Assembly (NCBI RefSeq): GCF_001420595.1
Contig: NZ_LJIX01000006.1
Location: 4,430,857 to 4,494,856, forward strand
Reading direction: 5' to 3'
Source of the DNA: Cytobacillus solani
GTDB lineage: Bacteria; Bacillota; Bacilli; Bacillales; Cytobacillaceae
DNA: 64,000 nucleotides
Positions 15,325 to 23,923 of the stretch are shown here, piece by piece. The position numbers and the translations under genes were made by a program. Positions within the stretch are counted from its first letter, which is position 1. Every line of letters starts with the position of its first letter. The notes beneath the pieces are model-generated. The model ran no database searches, was not told the DNA's origin, and worked only from the letters and a program-made list of their open reading frames with translations.

Positions 15325-16842
15325 CTATTGTCCCAGCATTCCTACAATAGAGCTGCTTTGTGCATTCATCTTGCTTATCGCTTGCTCCATTGCCGTAAAC
15401 TGCTTCCAATAACGATTTTCAATCAATTTCAGCTTATCTTCCCATGTTTTCATTTGAGTTGTAACATCTTTGATTGAGTCTCCAAGTGTACTTATATCAA
15501 GAGTGGTCGCTGTATTTGGGCGGCCTGCCTTTTTGTTTAATTTTTCAATCGAACTGCCTACTTCTTTATATATTCTCGTGGCAATTCCATCTTCACTGGT
15601 AAATAGGTTTGAAATTTCATCAGGGTTGTTAGCAATTGCCTCTTTTAACTTATCTTCGTTAATCTCTAGCTTGCCATCCTTCGACATATAGGCTGATTGT
15701 ATACCTATTTCGGATAACATCCTTAGTTGACCATTAGGAATTCCCGAAACTGTATTATACATTTTACCTCTAAGTGTTGTTAACGTATCCCTGATAATTT
15801 GATCATTATACAATAACCCTTCTTTTGCCTTTTCGTCCCATTTCTCAGCCTCTTTTTCCGATAGACTTTCTCTTTGTTCCTCCGTTAAGGGCTGGTACTC
15901 ACGATTACGATGAGTTTTGACTTTAGAATTAAGACTATCAATCATTGAGTTATAACTATCAACAAAATCTTTGATTTTGGTAAAAATGGCATCTGTATCT
16001 GATTCAACATTGATTGTAGTTGTTGCTGTCGGATCAGCTTTTAATAGCGTCAATTCCACACCATAGACGGTTGCTTTATTTGATGTTAAGTTATCAATAA
16101 CCGTTCCATCAAAAGTGATTTTGGCATTCTTGCCATCTGCACTATAAGTTGTTGGTGTCGCAGGTGCAGCAGAAATGGTTCCTCCATTAAAAACTAGTGA
16201 TGCTACATCTGACGTACCTGTTTGGTGAGTAATTTCTATCTTTTGATCCTTCCCCATTTCCTTTGTAGAAATGACAAAGCTTGATGTTACCTCATCAAAG
16301 GATGCCCTTAAATCTAAAGACTTTCCAGACTCGGTAGCCGATCCAATCTTGCTTGCTAAAGATGCAAAAGTATCTTCATCAGTAACAGTAATGGTTGCTG
16401 TTCCCTTAGCCGTCTTAATTTCAAAGGATGAGGTCTCTCCTGCTGCCAACACTTTATCAGTCGCTTTTACAGCAGTCCCATCACCTTTTTTAATTGCAGA
16501 ACTTGATTTTATTTTTGCTACCTCAGCTAATTGCTCAATTTTCAAATCGTAAGAACCTTGTATCGCATTACCTTTCGCGGAAACTAATGCATTTGCTGTA
16601 TTTGAAGAAGTAGCTTTAAAGCCATTAAAATCCGAAGAAAACCGTAGTTTATCAACTTTTTTTTGAAAAGCACTAAGCTCAAGGTTTACATCTCGATAAG
16701 CATCACGCTGCCACGACATCCATTCTTTTTTCTGAAATAATTTATCCAGTGGAGCACGCTCAGCTTTCATTAAGTCCCTAATTATCGTATCTGTATCAAG
16801 CCCAGATGCAAAACCCGTAATTCTCATTGTATTATTAACCAT
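15325..16842 (-). CDS. fliD: Flagellar hook-associated protein 2 (filament cap) FliD
   Basis: 505 aa. FliD pentamers cap the filament and help flagellin monomers fold in. N-terminal helical domain (MRITGFASGLDTDTIIRDLM), central D2/D3 region (about 90-270), C-terminal domain with ITGIQ-like and coiled helices (EKLNKKAGRPNTATTLDIST) ending SIVGMLGQ. Start at 16842 is preferred, with GGAGGTG 6-7 bp upstream; the GTG giving MSYM lies inside that site. Second gene of the SigD-type operon beginning at flaG. Confidence 0.95.
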   Translation of the reverse strand: MVNNTMRITGFASGLDTDTIIRDLMKAERAPLDKLFQKKEWMSWQRDAYRDVNLELSAFQKKVDKLRFSSDFNGFKATSSNTANALVSAKGNAIQGSYDLKIEQLAEVAKIKSSSAIKKGDGTAVKATDKVLAAGETSSFEIKTAKGTATITVTDEDTFASLASKIGSATESGKSLDLRASFDEVTSSFVISTKEMGKDQKIEITHQTGTSDVASLVFNGGTISAAPATPTTYSADGKNAKITFDGTVIDNLTSNKATVYGVELTLLKADPTATTTINVESDTDAIFTKIKDFVDSYNSMIDSLNSKVKTHRNREYQPLTEEQRESLSEKEAEKWDEKAKEGLLYNDQIIRDTLTTLRGKMYNTVSGIPNGQLRMLSEIGIQSAYMSKDGKLEINEDKLKEAIANNPDEISNLFTSEDGIATRIYKEVGSSIEKLNKKAGRPNTATTLDISTLGDSIKDVTTQMKTWEDKLKLIENRYWKQFTAMEQAISKMNAQSSSIVGMLGQ

Positions 16843-16856
16843 ATAGGACACCTCCG

Positions 16857-17216
16857 TTAAATTTTGTTATCAACAAACAACCCTAAGTATTCCCTCATTG
16901 AAGCATACATATCTAATAGCTTCTTTGGCGGTATTTCTCTTACTGTTTCCTTTGTTTGATCATTGATTAAAGTAACATAATACGTCTGCAATTTTTCGTG
17001 GTACATATACTTTAAAGAAGTATGGGTGTTACCTAATACTTGATTTATATCTGTCACAACTTGCTCTAAATCTTTTTCTTCAATAGCTGTTTCTGTACTA
17101 TTCTCAGGCTGCTGTTCTAAGATGTATGTTGGTTGTTCCTGCACTTTAATAGATTTATTACTTTCAAAGCTAATATTATCTACAGAAGATCTGGAAATTG
17201 AATCAACAGAGCCCAT
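16857..17216 (-). CDS. flaG: Flagellar protein FlaG
   Basis: 119 aa. FlaG proteins are small, follow flagellin in expression and limit filament length in some bacteria. The N-terminal half is disordered (Ser/Gln/Glu-rich). The conserved C-terminal domain has VVTDINQVLGNTHTSLKYMY, LQTYYVTLIND and TVREIPPKKLLDMYASMREY. It corresponds to B. subtilis YvyC. AGGGGGAT precedes the ATG, and a SigD-like promoter lies about 32-58 bp upstream, so it opens the flaG-fliDST operon. Confidence 0.9.
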   Translation of the reverse strand: MGSVDSISRSSVDNISFESNKSIKVQEQPTYILEQQPENSTETAIEEKDLEQVVTDINQVLGNTHTSLKYMYHEKLQTYYVTLINDQTKETVREIPPKKLLDMYASMREYLGLFVDNKI

Positions 17217-17247
17217 CTTAATCCCCCTAGTAATTGTTCTACTTATT

Positions 17248-17274
17248 ACATCGGATATTTAATCAAATTATTAA
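17248..17274 (-). promoter_or_regulatory. SigD-like promoter of flaG-fliDST
   Basis: Minus strand: TTAA (17271-17274), 15-bp spacer, TCCGATGT (17248-17255). SigD consensus is TAAA-N15-GCCGATAA, so this is a partial match. Its position before a flagellar late operon supports it. Confidence 0.55.
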
Positions 17275-17277
17275 CAT

Positions 17278-18339
17278 TTATAGGGTCAATAATCTGCTTT
17301 TGGCAGGTAAATAATGATAAGCTGCGGAAATTTCATAGAATTCTTTTGCTTTTTCCTTTTGATTAAACATCTCATAATAAACTCCTAAATTATATGCAGC
17401 TAGAAAGGAAGCTGTACCTAAAACGATTTCTCTTTCATTCTGCTTCCCTAATGCAAGACAGATAAGGTAGGACCTTTCAATAAGAGGTAGAAAATCAATA
17501 TTCTTAGCCGTATCACTTAACACAAAATTCATATAAAATATCCCGCAAACAAACTGATAATCTGGACTGTTCCCTAAAGGTACATTCATTTGGTCAATCA
17601 TTTCAAAAGCTGGGTAGTATTGCTTCAATTCAATTAAAGTATAAATATAATTGACAACCAAATCTGTGAAGTAACCCTCTGATCGATCAGCCGCCTGATA
17701 ACTTTCCCTAAAAAAATGGGCTGCTTTCTGATAGAGATTCATTGTCTTATATTGTCGAGCAAGCTGATATAAGATATAAGCATTCCTCGGATTATTAGAG
17801 AGATCTTCTTTTAAAATTTTAAGATTCCGCTCTGATTTATCTGTTTGAAAATAACCTGTATGGAATACATCAATAGGCAGCTCAACCCGCGTCAGCTTAG
17901 ACATCACCTGCTCATGTATTTTCCCAGAATAATAAGCTCCCTTTGGAAGCAAACGTGAAATATATATTTGTGAATAACGCTCTTCATTGTTTTGCTTAAA
18001 ATTGCTTTTAATATTAATTTTCCCGATAAAATGATCATTTTGGAGCAATTTATTTACTTTGTCTTTGTCCCAATTGGTAATCTGCTCATCAGCATCGAGA
18101 ATTAAGTTCCACTCTGACGTTGACTTAGATAAAGCAAAATTGCGGGCAGCAGCAAAATCATTGGTCCAAGTATACTCATAGACTGCTGCACCATGTGTCT
18201 TTGCAATTTTTATCGTATTATCTGTAGAGCCCGTATCTACGATAATGATTTCATTTACATAATTTTTAACAGACTCTAAACAGGTATTTAAGTGTTCCGA
18301 TTCATCTTTTACGATCATAACTAAAGAAATGTTTGGCAT
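17278..18339 (-). CDS. Glycosyltransferase family 2 protein with TPR-like C-terminus
   Basis: 353 aa. GT-A fold: ISLVMIVKDESEHLNTCLES, DTGSTDNT, and the metal-binding DAD in NLILDADEQI (about residue 80). The C-terminal half is helical with TPR-like hairpins (RNAYILYQLARQYKTMNLYQ, KAAHFFRESYQ). It is a close paralogue of the N-terminal domain of the 627-aa protein at 29345-31228, at the other end of the island. Likely adds a sugar to flagellin, in the cytoplasm before export. AAAGGAGAAC precedes ATG. It is the first island gene after flaG. Confidence 0.85.
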   Translation of the reverse strand: MPNISLVMIVKDESEHLNTCLESVKNYVNEIIIVDTGSTDNTIKIAKTHGAAVYEYTWTNDFAAARNFALSKSTSEWNLILDADEQITNWDKDKVNKLLQNDHFIGKINIKSNFKQNNEERYSQIYISRLLPKGAYYSGKIHEQVMSKLTRVELPIDVFHTGYFQTDKSERNLKILKEDLSNNPRNAYILYQLARQYKTMNLYQKAAHFFRESYQAADRSEGYFTDLVVNYIYTLIELKQYYPAFEMIDQMNVPLGNSPDYQFVCGIFYMNFVLSDTAKNIDFLPLIERSYLICLALGKQNEREIVLGTASFLAAYNLGVYYEMFNQKEKAKEFYEISAAYHYLPAKSRLLTL

Positions 18340-18372
18340 TTTGTTCTCCTTTAATATGACTAACTTCTTTTA

Positions 18373-18395
18373 ATATCGACTTGGATTATAATATT
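18373..18395 (-). promoter_or_regulatory. Weak SigD-like -10 upstream of the island GT2 gene
   Basis: GTCGATAT (18373-18380 on the minus strand) is the same -10 as at hag, 34 bp before the GT2 start. No good TAAA lies 15 bp upstream, so this is tentative. Confidence 0.35.
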
Positions 18396-18454
18396 TGAAT
18401 ACATGAAAAAAGAGTTATCATTCGATTAACCTAAAACTTCAGTGTGATAAAAAA

Positions 18455-18486
18455 TATAAAAGCTGTGGATAATTGCTCCACAGCCA
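18455..18486 (-). terminator. Hairpin after the rml genes
   Basis: GCTGTGGA / TCCACAGC (18462-18469, 18477-18484) with a 7-nt loop, followed on the minus strand by TTTTATATTTTTT. Likely end of the rhamnose unit, about 85 bp past rfbD. Confidence 0.65.
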
Positions 18487-18571
18487 AATTAAATAAATAG
18501 AGATAAAGGAGTACTCGAAAAAAATTAAGTTATTATCTACTGATACTAAAATTGTTAAGATGAAAAAGTGT

Positions 18572-19459
18572 TCACAGTTCACACCTTATATCTTCATCAG
18601 TTGTCTTTTGCGAGGTTTTTAAAAAATAATCTTCCAACGCATCTCCCCAATGCCTCATCTCGGAAAAATTATTTAACCTTAATCCCATATGATCTAACAC
18701 GGAGTTTTTAGGCCTATTTGCTTTTTGAACAAACTCTTCCGAACCAATAGGTACTAAGTCTACCCTTTTTTGAGCCAATTCAAATATTTTCGATGCAAAT
18801 TCAAACCATGTGCATTCACCTGAGTTTGTAACATGGTAAACACCGTATAATTTTGTTTTTATCAGCTCGGAAACTTTGATAGCGACATCTACTGTCCAAG
18901 TAGGGGAACCAGATTGGTCATTTACAACGTTAATCTGTCTGCCGTTTTCAGCAAGGTTTAACATGGTTTTGACAAAATTGTTTCCATTTTGCCCATAAAG
19001 CCATGAGGTACGAACAATGAAATATTGACTATGAAAGTCCTTAACCATATTTTCACCAGCTAATTTTGAACTTCCATAAACATTAATGGGGGTAGGAATA
19101 TCAAACTCATTGTATCTTCCCTGTTTGTTCCCATCAAAAACATAATCCGTACTAATATAGACCAACTTAGCTTGTATAACCTCACATGCTATTGCAATAT
19201 TTCTTGTACCTATAGCGTTGACTAAATATGCGGTATCCTGATTATCTTCTGCTAAGTCTACCTTTGTATATGCGGCAGAATGAATCACTACATCAGGCTT
19301 TATTTCATTGATGGTCTTTTCAACCTGTTCATAGTTCGATACATCTAGTTCTTTCTTTGACAAAGAATATACTTGATATCGCTGTTTAAGCAACAACTCC
19401 CCAATATCTGAACCTAATTGGCCTGTACCACCAGTTATCAAGACTTTCCCTTTACTCAT
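18572..19459 (-). CDS. rfbD: dTDP-4-dehydrorhamnose reductase
   Basis: 295-aa SDR enzyme making dTDP-L-rhamnose, last step of the pathway. NAD(P) motif GGTGQLGSDIG (9-19), catalytic YGSSKLAGE (Tyr-x3-Lys), and RTSWLYG typical of RmlD. Its ATG overlaps the rfbB stop by 4 bp, so the genes are coupled. All four rhamnose genes are present and complete in the order rfbA, rfbC, rfbB, rfbD (reading direction), inside the flagellar island. Confidence 0.95.
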   Translation of the reverse strand: MSKGKVLITGGTGQLGSDIGELLLKQRYQVYSLSKKELDVSNYEQVEKTINEIKPDVVIHSAAYTKVDLAEDNQDTAYLVNAIGTRNIAIACEVIQAKLVYISTDYVFDGNKQGRYNEFDIPTPINVYGSSKLAGENMVKDFHSQYFIVRTSWLYGQNGNNFVKTMLNLAENGRQINVVNDQSGSPTWTVDVAIKVSELIKTKLYGVYHVTNSGECTWFEFASKIFELAQKRVDLVPIGSEEFVQKANRPKNSVLDHMGLRLNNFSEMRHWGDALEDYFLKTSQKTTDEDIRCEL

Positions 19460-20469
19460 AGCAAAATACCATATTGAGTTTCATAGTATCGTTGATATTC
19501 ACCTGATTTTATTCTGTTCCACCATGCTTTATTATTTAAGTACCAGTTTACTGTTTCAAGTAATCCCTTCTCAAAATCATAAGCGGGTTTCCAGCCAAGA
19601 TCATCTCTTATTTTCGTCGCATCAATTGCGTATCTTCGATCATGACCTGCTCGATCTTCAATGAATTGGATCAAACTATGCGGTTTCTCCAAAATATTTA
19701 ATATCTCTTTAATCACATCAATATTTTGTTTCTCATTATGACCGCCAATATTATATACTTCTCCTGGCGCTCCATTATGCAGAACCAAATCTATCGCTGA
19801 ACAATGATCAGAAACATGTAGCCAGTCACGTACATTTTTTCCGTCTCCATATACTGGTAGACTTTTCCCTTCCAATGCGTTAGTGATCATCAGGGGAATT
19901 AATTTTTCCGGAAAATGAAATGGGCCGTAATTATTAGAACATCTTGTTATGTTAACATTCATTCCATAAGTCTCATGGTAGGCCTGTACAAATAAGTCGG
20001 AACTTGCCTTACTAGCTGAATAAGGACTATTGGGTGAAAGCGGTGTCGTTTCGATGAAAAATCCATCTTCCCCCAGTGAACCATATACTTCATCTGTTGA
20101 AATTTGAACGTATTTCACAATATTATTTTCTTTAGCCACATCCAAAAGAACTTGAGTTCCTAAAACATTCGTCTTCACAAAAATACCTGGATCAGAAATA
20201 CTTCTATCTACATGAGATTCAGCTGCAAAATTAATTATGGCATTTACACGATGCTTTTTAACAACATATTGAAGAAGTTCTTTGTTCCGAATATCTCCTT
20301 TTATAAAAGAATAATTCTTTCTATTTTCATACTCTTTAAGGTTCTCTAAGTTACCTGCGTAAGTCAAAAGGTCATAATTAATAATTTGATAATCTGGATA
20401 AGTATCCAGCATGTATCTAACAAAATTACTCCCAATAAACCCCGCTCCACCTGTTACTAGAATATTCAC
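19456..20469 (-). CDS. rfbB: dTDP-glucose 4,6-dehydratase
   Basis: 337-aa extended SDR that turns dTDP-glucose into dTDP-4-keto-6-deoxyglucose. NAD motif GGAGFIGSNFVRY (7-19), TDEVYG (active-site Thr/Asp/Glu), YSASKASSD (Tyr-x3-Lys) and CSNNYGPFHFPEKLIPLM. Its product is the branch point of this island: RmlC/RmlD take it to rhamnose, and the WecE-like aminotransferase can take it to a 4-amino sugar. Confidence 0.96.
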   Translation of the reverse strand: MNILVTGGAGFIGSNFVRYMLDTYPDYQIINYDLLTYAGNLENLKEYENRKNYSFIKGDIRNKELLQYVVKKHRVNAIINFAAESHVDRSISDPGIFVKTNVLGTQVLLDVAKENNIVKYVQISTDEVYGSLGEDGFFIETTPLSPNSPYSASKASSDLFVQAYHETYGMNVNITRCSNNYGPFHFPEKLIPLMITNALEGKSLPVYGDGKNVRDWLHVSDHCSAIDLVLHNGAPGEVYNIGGHNEKQNIDVIKEILNILEKPHSLIQFIEDRAGHDRRYAIDATKIRDDLGWKPAYDFEKGLLETVNWYLNNKAWWNRIKSGEYQRYYETQYGILL

Positions 20470-20481
20470 TTACCTATCCCC

Positions 20482-21027
20482 TTAAAAGTTTATTTCTGCT
20501 TTTTTCAGCACTGGCCATATTTCATCTTTTTTTGATAAAATCGGGTTCGAAGTTGGCCAAGAAATATTTAATTCCGAGTCGTTCCAAAGAATACCCCGAT
20601 CATGTTCAGGTGAATAATATTCATCCACCTTATAAAGAATTTGTGTATTTGGAACAAGTGTACAAAATCCATGCGCAAACCCTTTTGGAACAAGTAATTG
20701 CCGAAAATTATATTCTGACAAAATAAATCCTTCCCATTGTCCAAAAGTTGGTGAATTCCTTCGTATATCTAATACAACGTCATAGACAGCTCCACTCAGT
20801 ACACGCACTAACTTTGTTTGAGACTTTGGAGATAACTGATAATGCAATCCCCTAATGGTTCCAGGCTCTTTAGATAAAGATTGATTGTCTTGAATAAATT
20901 TATAATTTAAACCCATTTTTTCCAGTACTGATTCGTTGAAGGACTCCATAAAAAATCCTCGGTGATCACCGTGAACTTTTGGACAAAGAATTTTCACATC
21001 AGAAAATTTAGTATTAATTACCTCCAT
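20482..21027 (-). CDS. rfbC: dTDP-4-dehydrorhamnose 3,5-epimerase
   Basis: 181-aa cupin-fold epimerase. Conserved KVHGDHRGFFMESFNE, GTIRGLHYQ (catalytic His), VVLDIRRNSPTFGQW and VPKGFAHGFCTL. Full length for the family. 11 bp downstream of rfbA. Confidence 0.95.
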   Translation of the reverse strand: MEVINTKFSDVKILCPKVHGDHRGFFMESFNESVLEKMGLNYKFIQDNQSLSKEPGTIRGLHYQLSPKSQTKLVRVLSGAVYDVVLDIRRNSPTFGQWEGFILSEYNFRQLLVPKGFAHGFCTLVPNTQILYKVDEYYSPEHDRGILWNDSELNISWPTSNPILSKKDEIWPVLKKAEINF

Positions 21028-21038
21028 ATTAAACTCCC

Positions 21039-21785
21039 TTATAGCTTCATATGTACATTAAAATTCTCACCTAAATCAGTTCCTGCTGCAAGCTCATTTG
21101 CCTTAGCTAGTGACTGGTGTGTACCTGCATCTGTCCACCAGCCTGACAAAACATCATAAGTAAGAGCCCCCTTTTCAATGTAGGCATTGTTAACATCCGT
21201 AATCTCCAGCTCTCCTCGATTAGAAGGCTTAAGACCTCGTACAATATCAAATACAGAGGAATCAAACATATATATCCCCGTTACTGCATAATTACTTTTT
21301 GGATCTTTTGGTTTTTCTTCTATACTTTTAATAAGAGAGCCATCTAACTCAGGAACACCAAACCTATGTGGATCTGTAACTTCTTTTATTAAGATTTTCG
21401 CCCCGTTCTTTTGCTGTTTATACTTTTGTACATATTCAGTGATATTATCTGAAAACACATTATCTCCAAGGATCACAGTCATATTGTCCGTTCCAACAAA
21501 AGTTTCACACAGACTAAGAGCTTGTGCAATTCCGCCAGCCTGATCTTGGACTTTATATGTAAAAGTAACACCAAAATCTGATCCGCTTCCAAGTAAATTG
21601 ACAACATCACCCATATGTTCTTTTCCTGTTACTATTAAAATATCTTCAATATCTGCTTCTACTAATTTGAAAATAGCATGGTAGATCATAGGGTATTTCC
21701 CTACTGGAAGTAAATGTTTATTTGTTACTTTTGTTAAGGGGTACAGGCGAGAGCCTGTACCTCCTGCTAGGATGATGCCTTTCAT
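21039..21785 (-). CDS. rfbA: Glucose-1-phosphate thymidylyltransferase
   Basis: 248 aa, short form. Nucleotidyltransferase signature GGTGSRLYPLTKVTNKHLLP (8-27), ILGDNVFSD, EEKPKDPKSNYAVTGIYMFD. Makes dTDP-glucose from glucose-1-phosphate, feeding both the rhamnose and amino-sugar branches. 28 bp downstream of the WecE-like gene, same strand, probably one transcript. Confidence 0.95.
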   Translation of the reverse strand: MKGIILAGGTGSRLYPLTKVTNKHLLPVGKYPMIYHAIFKLVEADIEDILIVTGKEHMGDVVNLLGSGSDFGVTFTYKVQDQAGGIAQALSLCETFVGTDNMTVILGDNVFSDNITEYVQKYKQQKNGAKILIKEVTDPHRFGVPELDGSLIKSIEEKPKDPKSNYAVTGIYMFDSSVFDIVRGLKPSNRGELEITDVNNAYIEKGALTYDVLSGWWTDAGTHQSLAKANELAAGTDLGENFNVHMKL

Positions 21786-21813
21786 ACTTTTATCCTACTT
21801 TCAGTTCCTATAG

Positions 21814-22941
21814 TCATAAATAATATTTAATTATCAATTCACAGATCCATTTTACTTTATTTAATTCAAGATCATAATATAATGGTAGTCTTAGTAACCT
21901 CTCACTTTCTGATGTAGTATACTTATCATTTCCGAAGAAAGATCCAAACTTTTTTCCTGCATCAGATGTATGAAGCGGGATATAATGGAATACACTCATT
22001 ACATCATTTTCTTTGAGATAGTTTATCAAATCTGATCGTTCTTCAATATCCTTGACCTTCATATAAAACATATGAGCATTATGATCTATTAGTTTTGGAA
22101 TAATAGGTAAATGAATCTTACCTAATTCCATCAAGGGAAGAAGTCCTTTATAATATTCATTCCACCTTTCTAAACGTATATTATTTATTTCATTCGCCCT
22201 TTCCAATTGTGAATACAAGAAAGCTGCATTTAATTCACTTGCTAGATAAGAAGATCCTAAATCAATCCATGAATATTTATCTAACTGTCCTCTATAAAAC
22301 TTTGATCTATCAGTACCTTTTTCCCTTATAATTTCTGCTCGTTCAATATATTTTTCATCATTTAATAGGATTGCTCCACCTTCCCCACAATGATAGTTTT
22401 TTGTCTCATGAAAACTGTAACATCCGATATGACCGATAGTACCAAGCGCTTTACCCTTATAAAAGGAATTAACCCCTTGTGCAGCGTCTTCAACAACTGC
22501 AAGATTATACCGTCTTGCAATATCCATAATCACATCCATTTCACATGAGACACCTGCATAATGAACTACAACAATAGCTTTTGTTTTATTTGTTATTGCA
22601 TCTACAATTAATTGTTCATTAATATTCATAGTATCTGGTCTAATATCAATAAATACGATTCTTGCACCTCTCAACACAAAAGCATTAGCAGTAGATACAA
22701 ATGTGTAAGAGGGCATTATTATTTCATCTCCATCATTAATATCTAATAGTAATGCCGCCATTTCTAAACTATGAGTACATGAGGGTGTTAGTAATGCCTT
22801 ATATGTTAAATATTCTTCTTCAAACCAATTAGTACATTTTTTTGTAAAATACCCATCTCCAGAAAAACATCTTGTTTCTATTGTTTTATTTATATAATTT
22901 ATCTCGTTACCAACTACAGAAGGAACATTAAATTTAATCAT
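21814..22941 (-). CDS. dTDP-4-keto-6-deoxyglucose aminotransferase (WecE/RffA-like)
   Basis: 375-aa PLP enzyme of the DegT/DnrJ/EryC1 family. The PLP lysine is K181 in SFHETKNYHCGEGG, with EDAAQG before it. Several blocks match my memory of E. coli WecE (RffA) closely: LLTPSCTHSLEMAALLLDI, EIIMPSYTFVSTANAFVLRG, VVHYAGVSCEMD, IPLH and ESERLLRLPL. That enzyme makes dTDP-4-amino-4,6-dideoxygalactose (Fuc4N). The VioA-type product (Qui4N) cannot be excluded without a tree. Its likely substrate comes from rfbB just downstream; the next gene upstream is a sugar N-formyltransferase. Confidence 0.87.
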   Translation of the reverse strand: MIKFNVPSVVGNEINYINKTIETRCFSGDGYFTKKCTNWFEEEYLTYKALLTPSCTHSLEMAALLLDINDGDEIIMPSYTFVSTANAFVLRGARIVFIDIRPDTMNINEQLIVDAITNKTKAIVVVHYAGVSCEMDVIMDIARRYNLAVVEDAAQGVNSFYKGKALGTIGHIGCYSFHETKNYHCGEGGAILLNDEKYIERAEIIREKGTDRSKFYRGQLDKYSWIDLGSSYLASELNAAFLYSQLERANEINNIRLERWNEYYKGLLPLMELGKIHLPIIPKLIDHNAHMFYMKVKDIEERSDLINYLKENDVMSVFHYIPLHTSDAGKKFGSFFGNDKYTTSESERLLRLPLYYDLELNKVKWICELIIKYYL

Positions 22942-23016
22942 TTATGTTTCACCTTTACATTCGAAGGAATTATTATTAAGTAGAATAGAATTTTTTAGTT
23001 CATTAATATAATTTGA

Positions 23017-23913
23017 TTATTCGAATTGAATTCTAAACTTACCTATAGGTAAAATATCTGTCTTATTATCATCTCTTATTACCTTTTTTATTTTAATCAA
23101 GCCTTTTCCACATACAACAACAGGAAAACCATCTTGGATAAATATAACTTTACCAGGATCTCTATTTTCTATCATTAAATCCTCCATTAATTCAACATCC
23201 AAAATCCTTACCTTATTTCCATCAATTAAAGAAGAGGCTCCTAAAAATGGTTCTCCTACTGCATCAACAAACCTTTGTATATAAGCTGAATCCTTTGACC
23301 AATCAATGGAATAATCACTTTCCCCTCTCCATAAACTGTATGTAGCTTGTGTATTATCTTGTGGGTAACTATTTATTCGTTCATTATTAAAAATTTTGCT
23401 GCAAATCTTCTTTACTATTGAATAATAAAGAGGATTAATTTTATTTATTGCTTCTTTTATTTTTATTGGGTATGTAACAGGTACAGAAAGTTGATGAATA
23501 ATATTACCTTCATCGTAATTTTCTGCTGCAAATAGTGCTGTTACTCCAATTCTTTTTTCATTATTAATTAAACAAGTAACAAGGGGTGAAAACCCTCTGT
23601 ATTTTGGAAGTAATGAGTCATGTAATATAATTAGATTTTTCGTTTCATCTAATATCCATCTCCATCCAATTGCAATTCTATAATAATTTTTAGATTTATC
23701 TAGTATTATATTTTTAAAATCATCACGTTCCAAAAAGGGAATATCATTTATCAAACATAACTGTTTAATTTCCATAAAATAATCATTACTAATATTTTTA
23801 TCCCTATTTGAAATAACATATTTAATCTTGGAAGCCGGAAAATCATTAAGTAAATTTTTTAATACATAATAACCCTTTTCATTCATTAAAAACAAAATTA
23901 ATTTACTTTGCAT
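23017..23913 (-). CDS. Sugar N-formyltransferase (formyl_trans_N family)
   Basis: 298 aa, related to methionyl-tRNA formyltransferase but too divergent to be Fmt. Formyl-THF domain with HDSLLPKYRGFSPL (98-111), GVTALFA and the Asp in YDEGNII (D134). The usual catalytic Asn two residues before His98 is Ile96 here (IILHDS), while His98 and Asp134 are kept. The C-terminal part (about 200-298) resembles the Fmt C-domain. Next to the WecE-like aminotransferase, its likely job is to formylate a dTDP-4-amino-4,6-dideoxyhexose. Confidence 0.78.
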   Translation of the reverse strand: MQSKLILFLMNEKGYYVLKNLLNDFPASKIKYVISNRDKNISNDYFMEIKQLCLINDIPFLERDDFKNIILDKSKNYYRIAIGWRWILDETKNLIILHDSLLPKYRGFSPLVTCLINNEKRIGVTALFAAENYDEGNIIHQLSVPVTYPIKIKEAINKINPLYYSIVKKICSKIFNNERINSYPQDNTQATYSLWRGESDYSIDWSKDSAYIQRFVDAVGEPFLGASSLIDGNKVRILDVELMEDLMIENRDPGKVIFIQDGFPVVVCGKGLIKIKKVIRDDNKTDILPIGKFRIQFE

Positions 23914-23923
23914 GGCTCAATTG

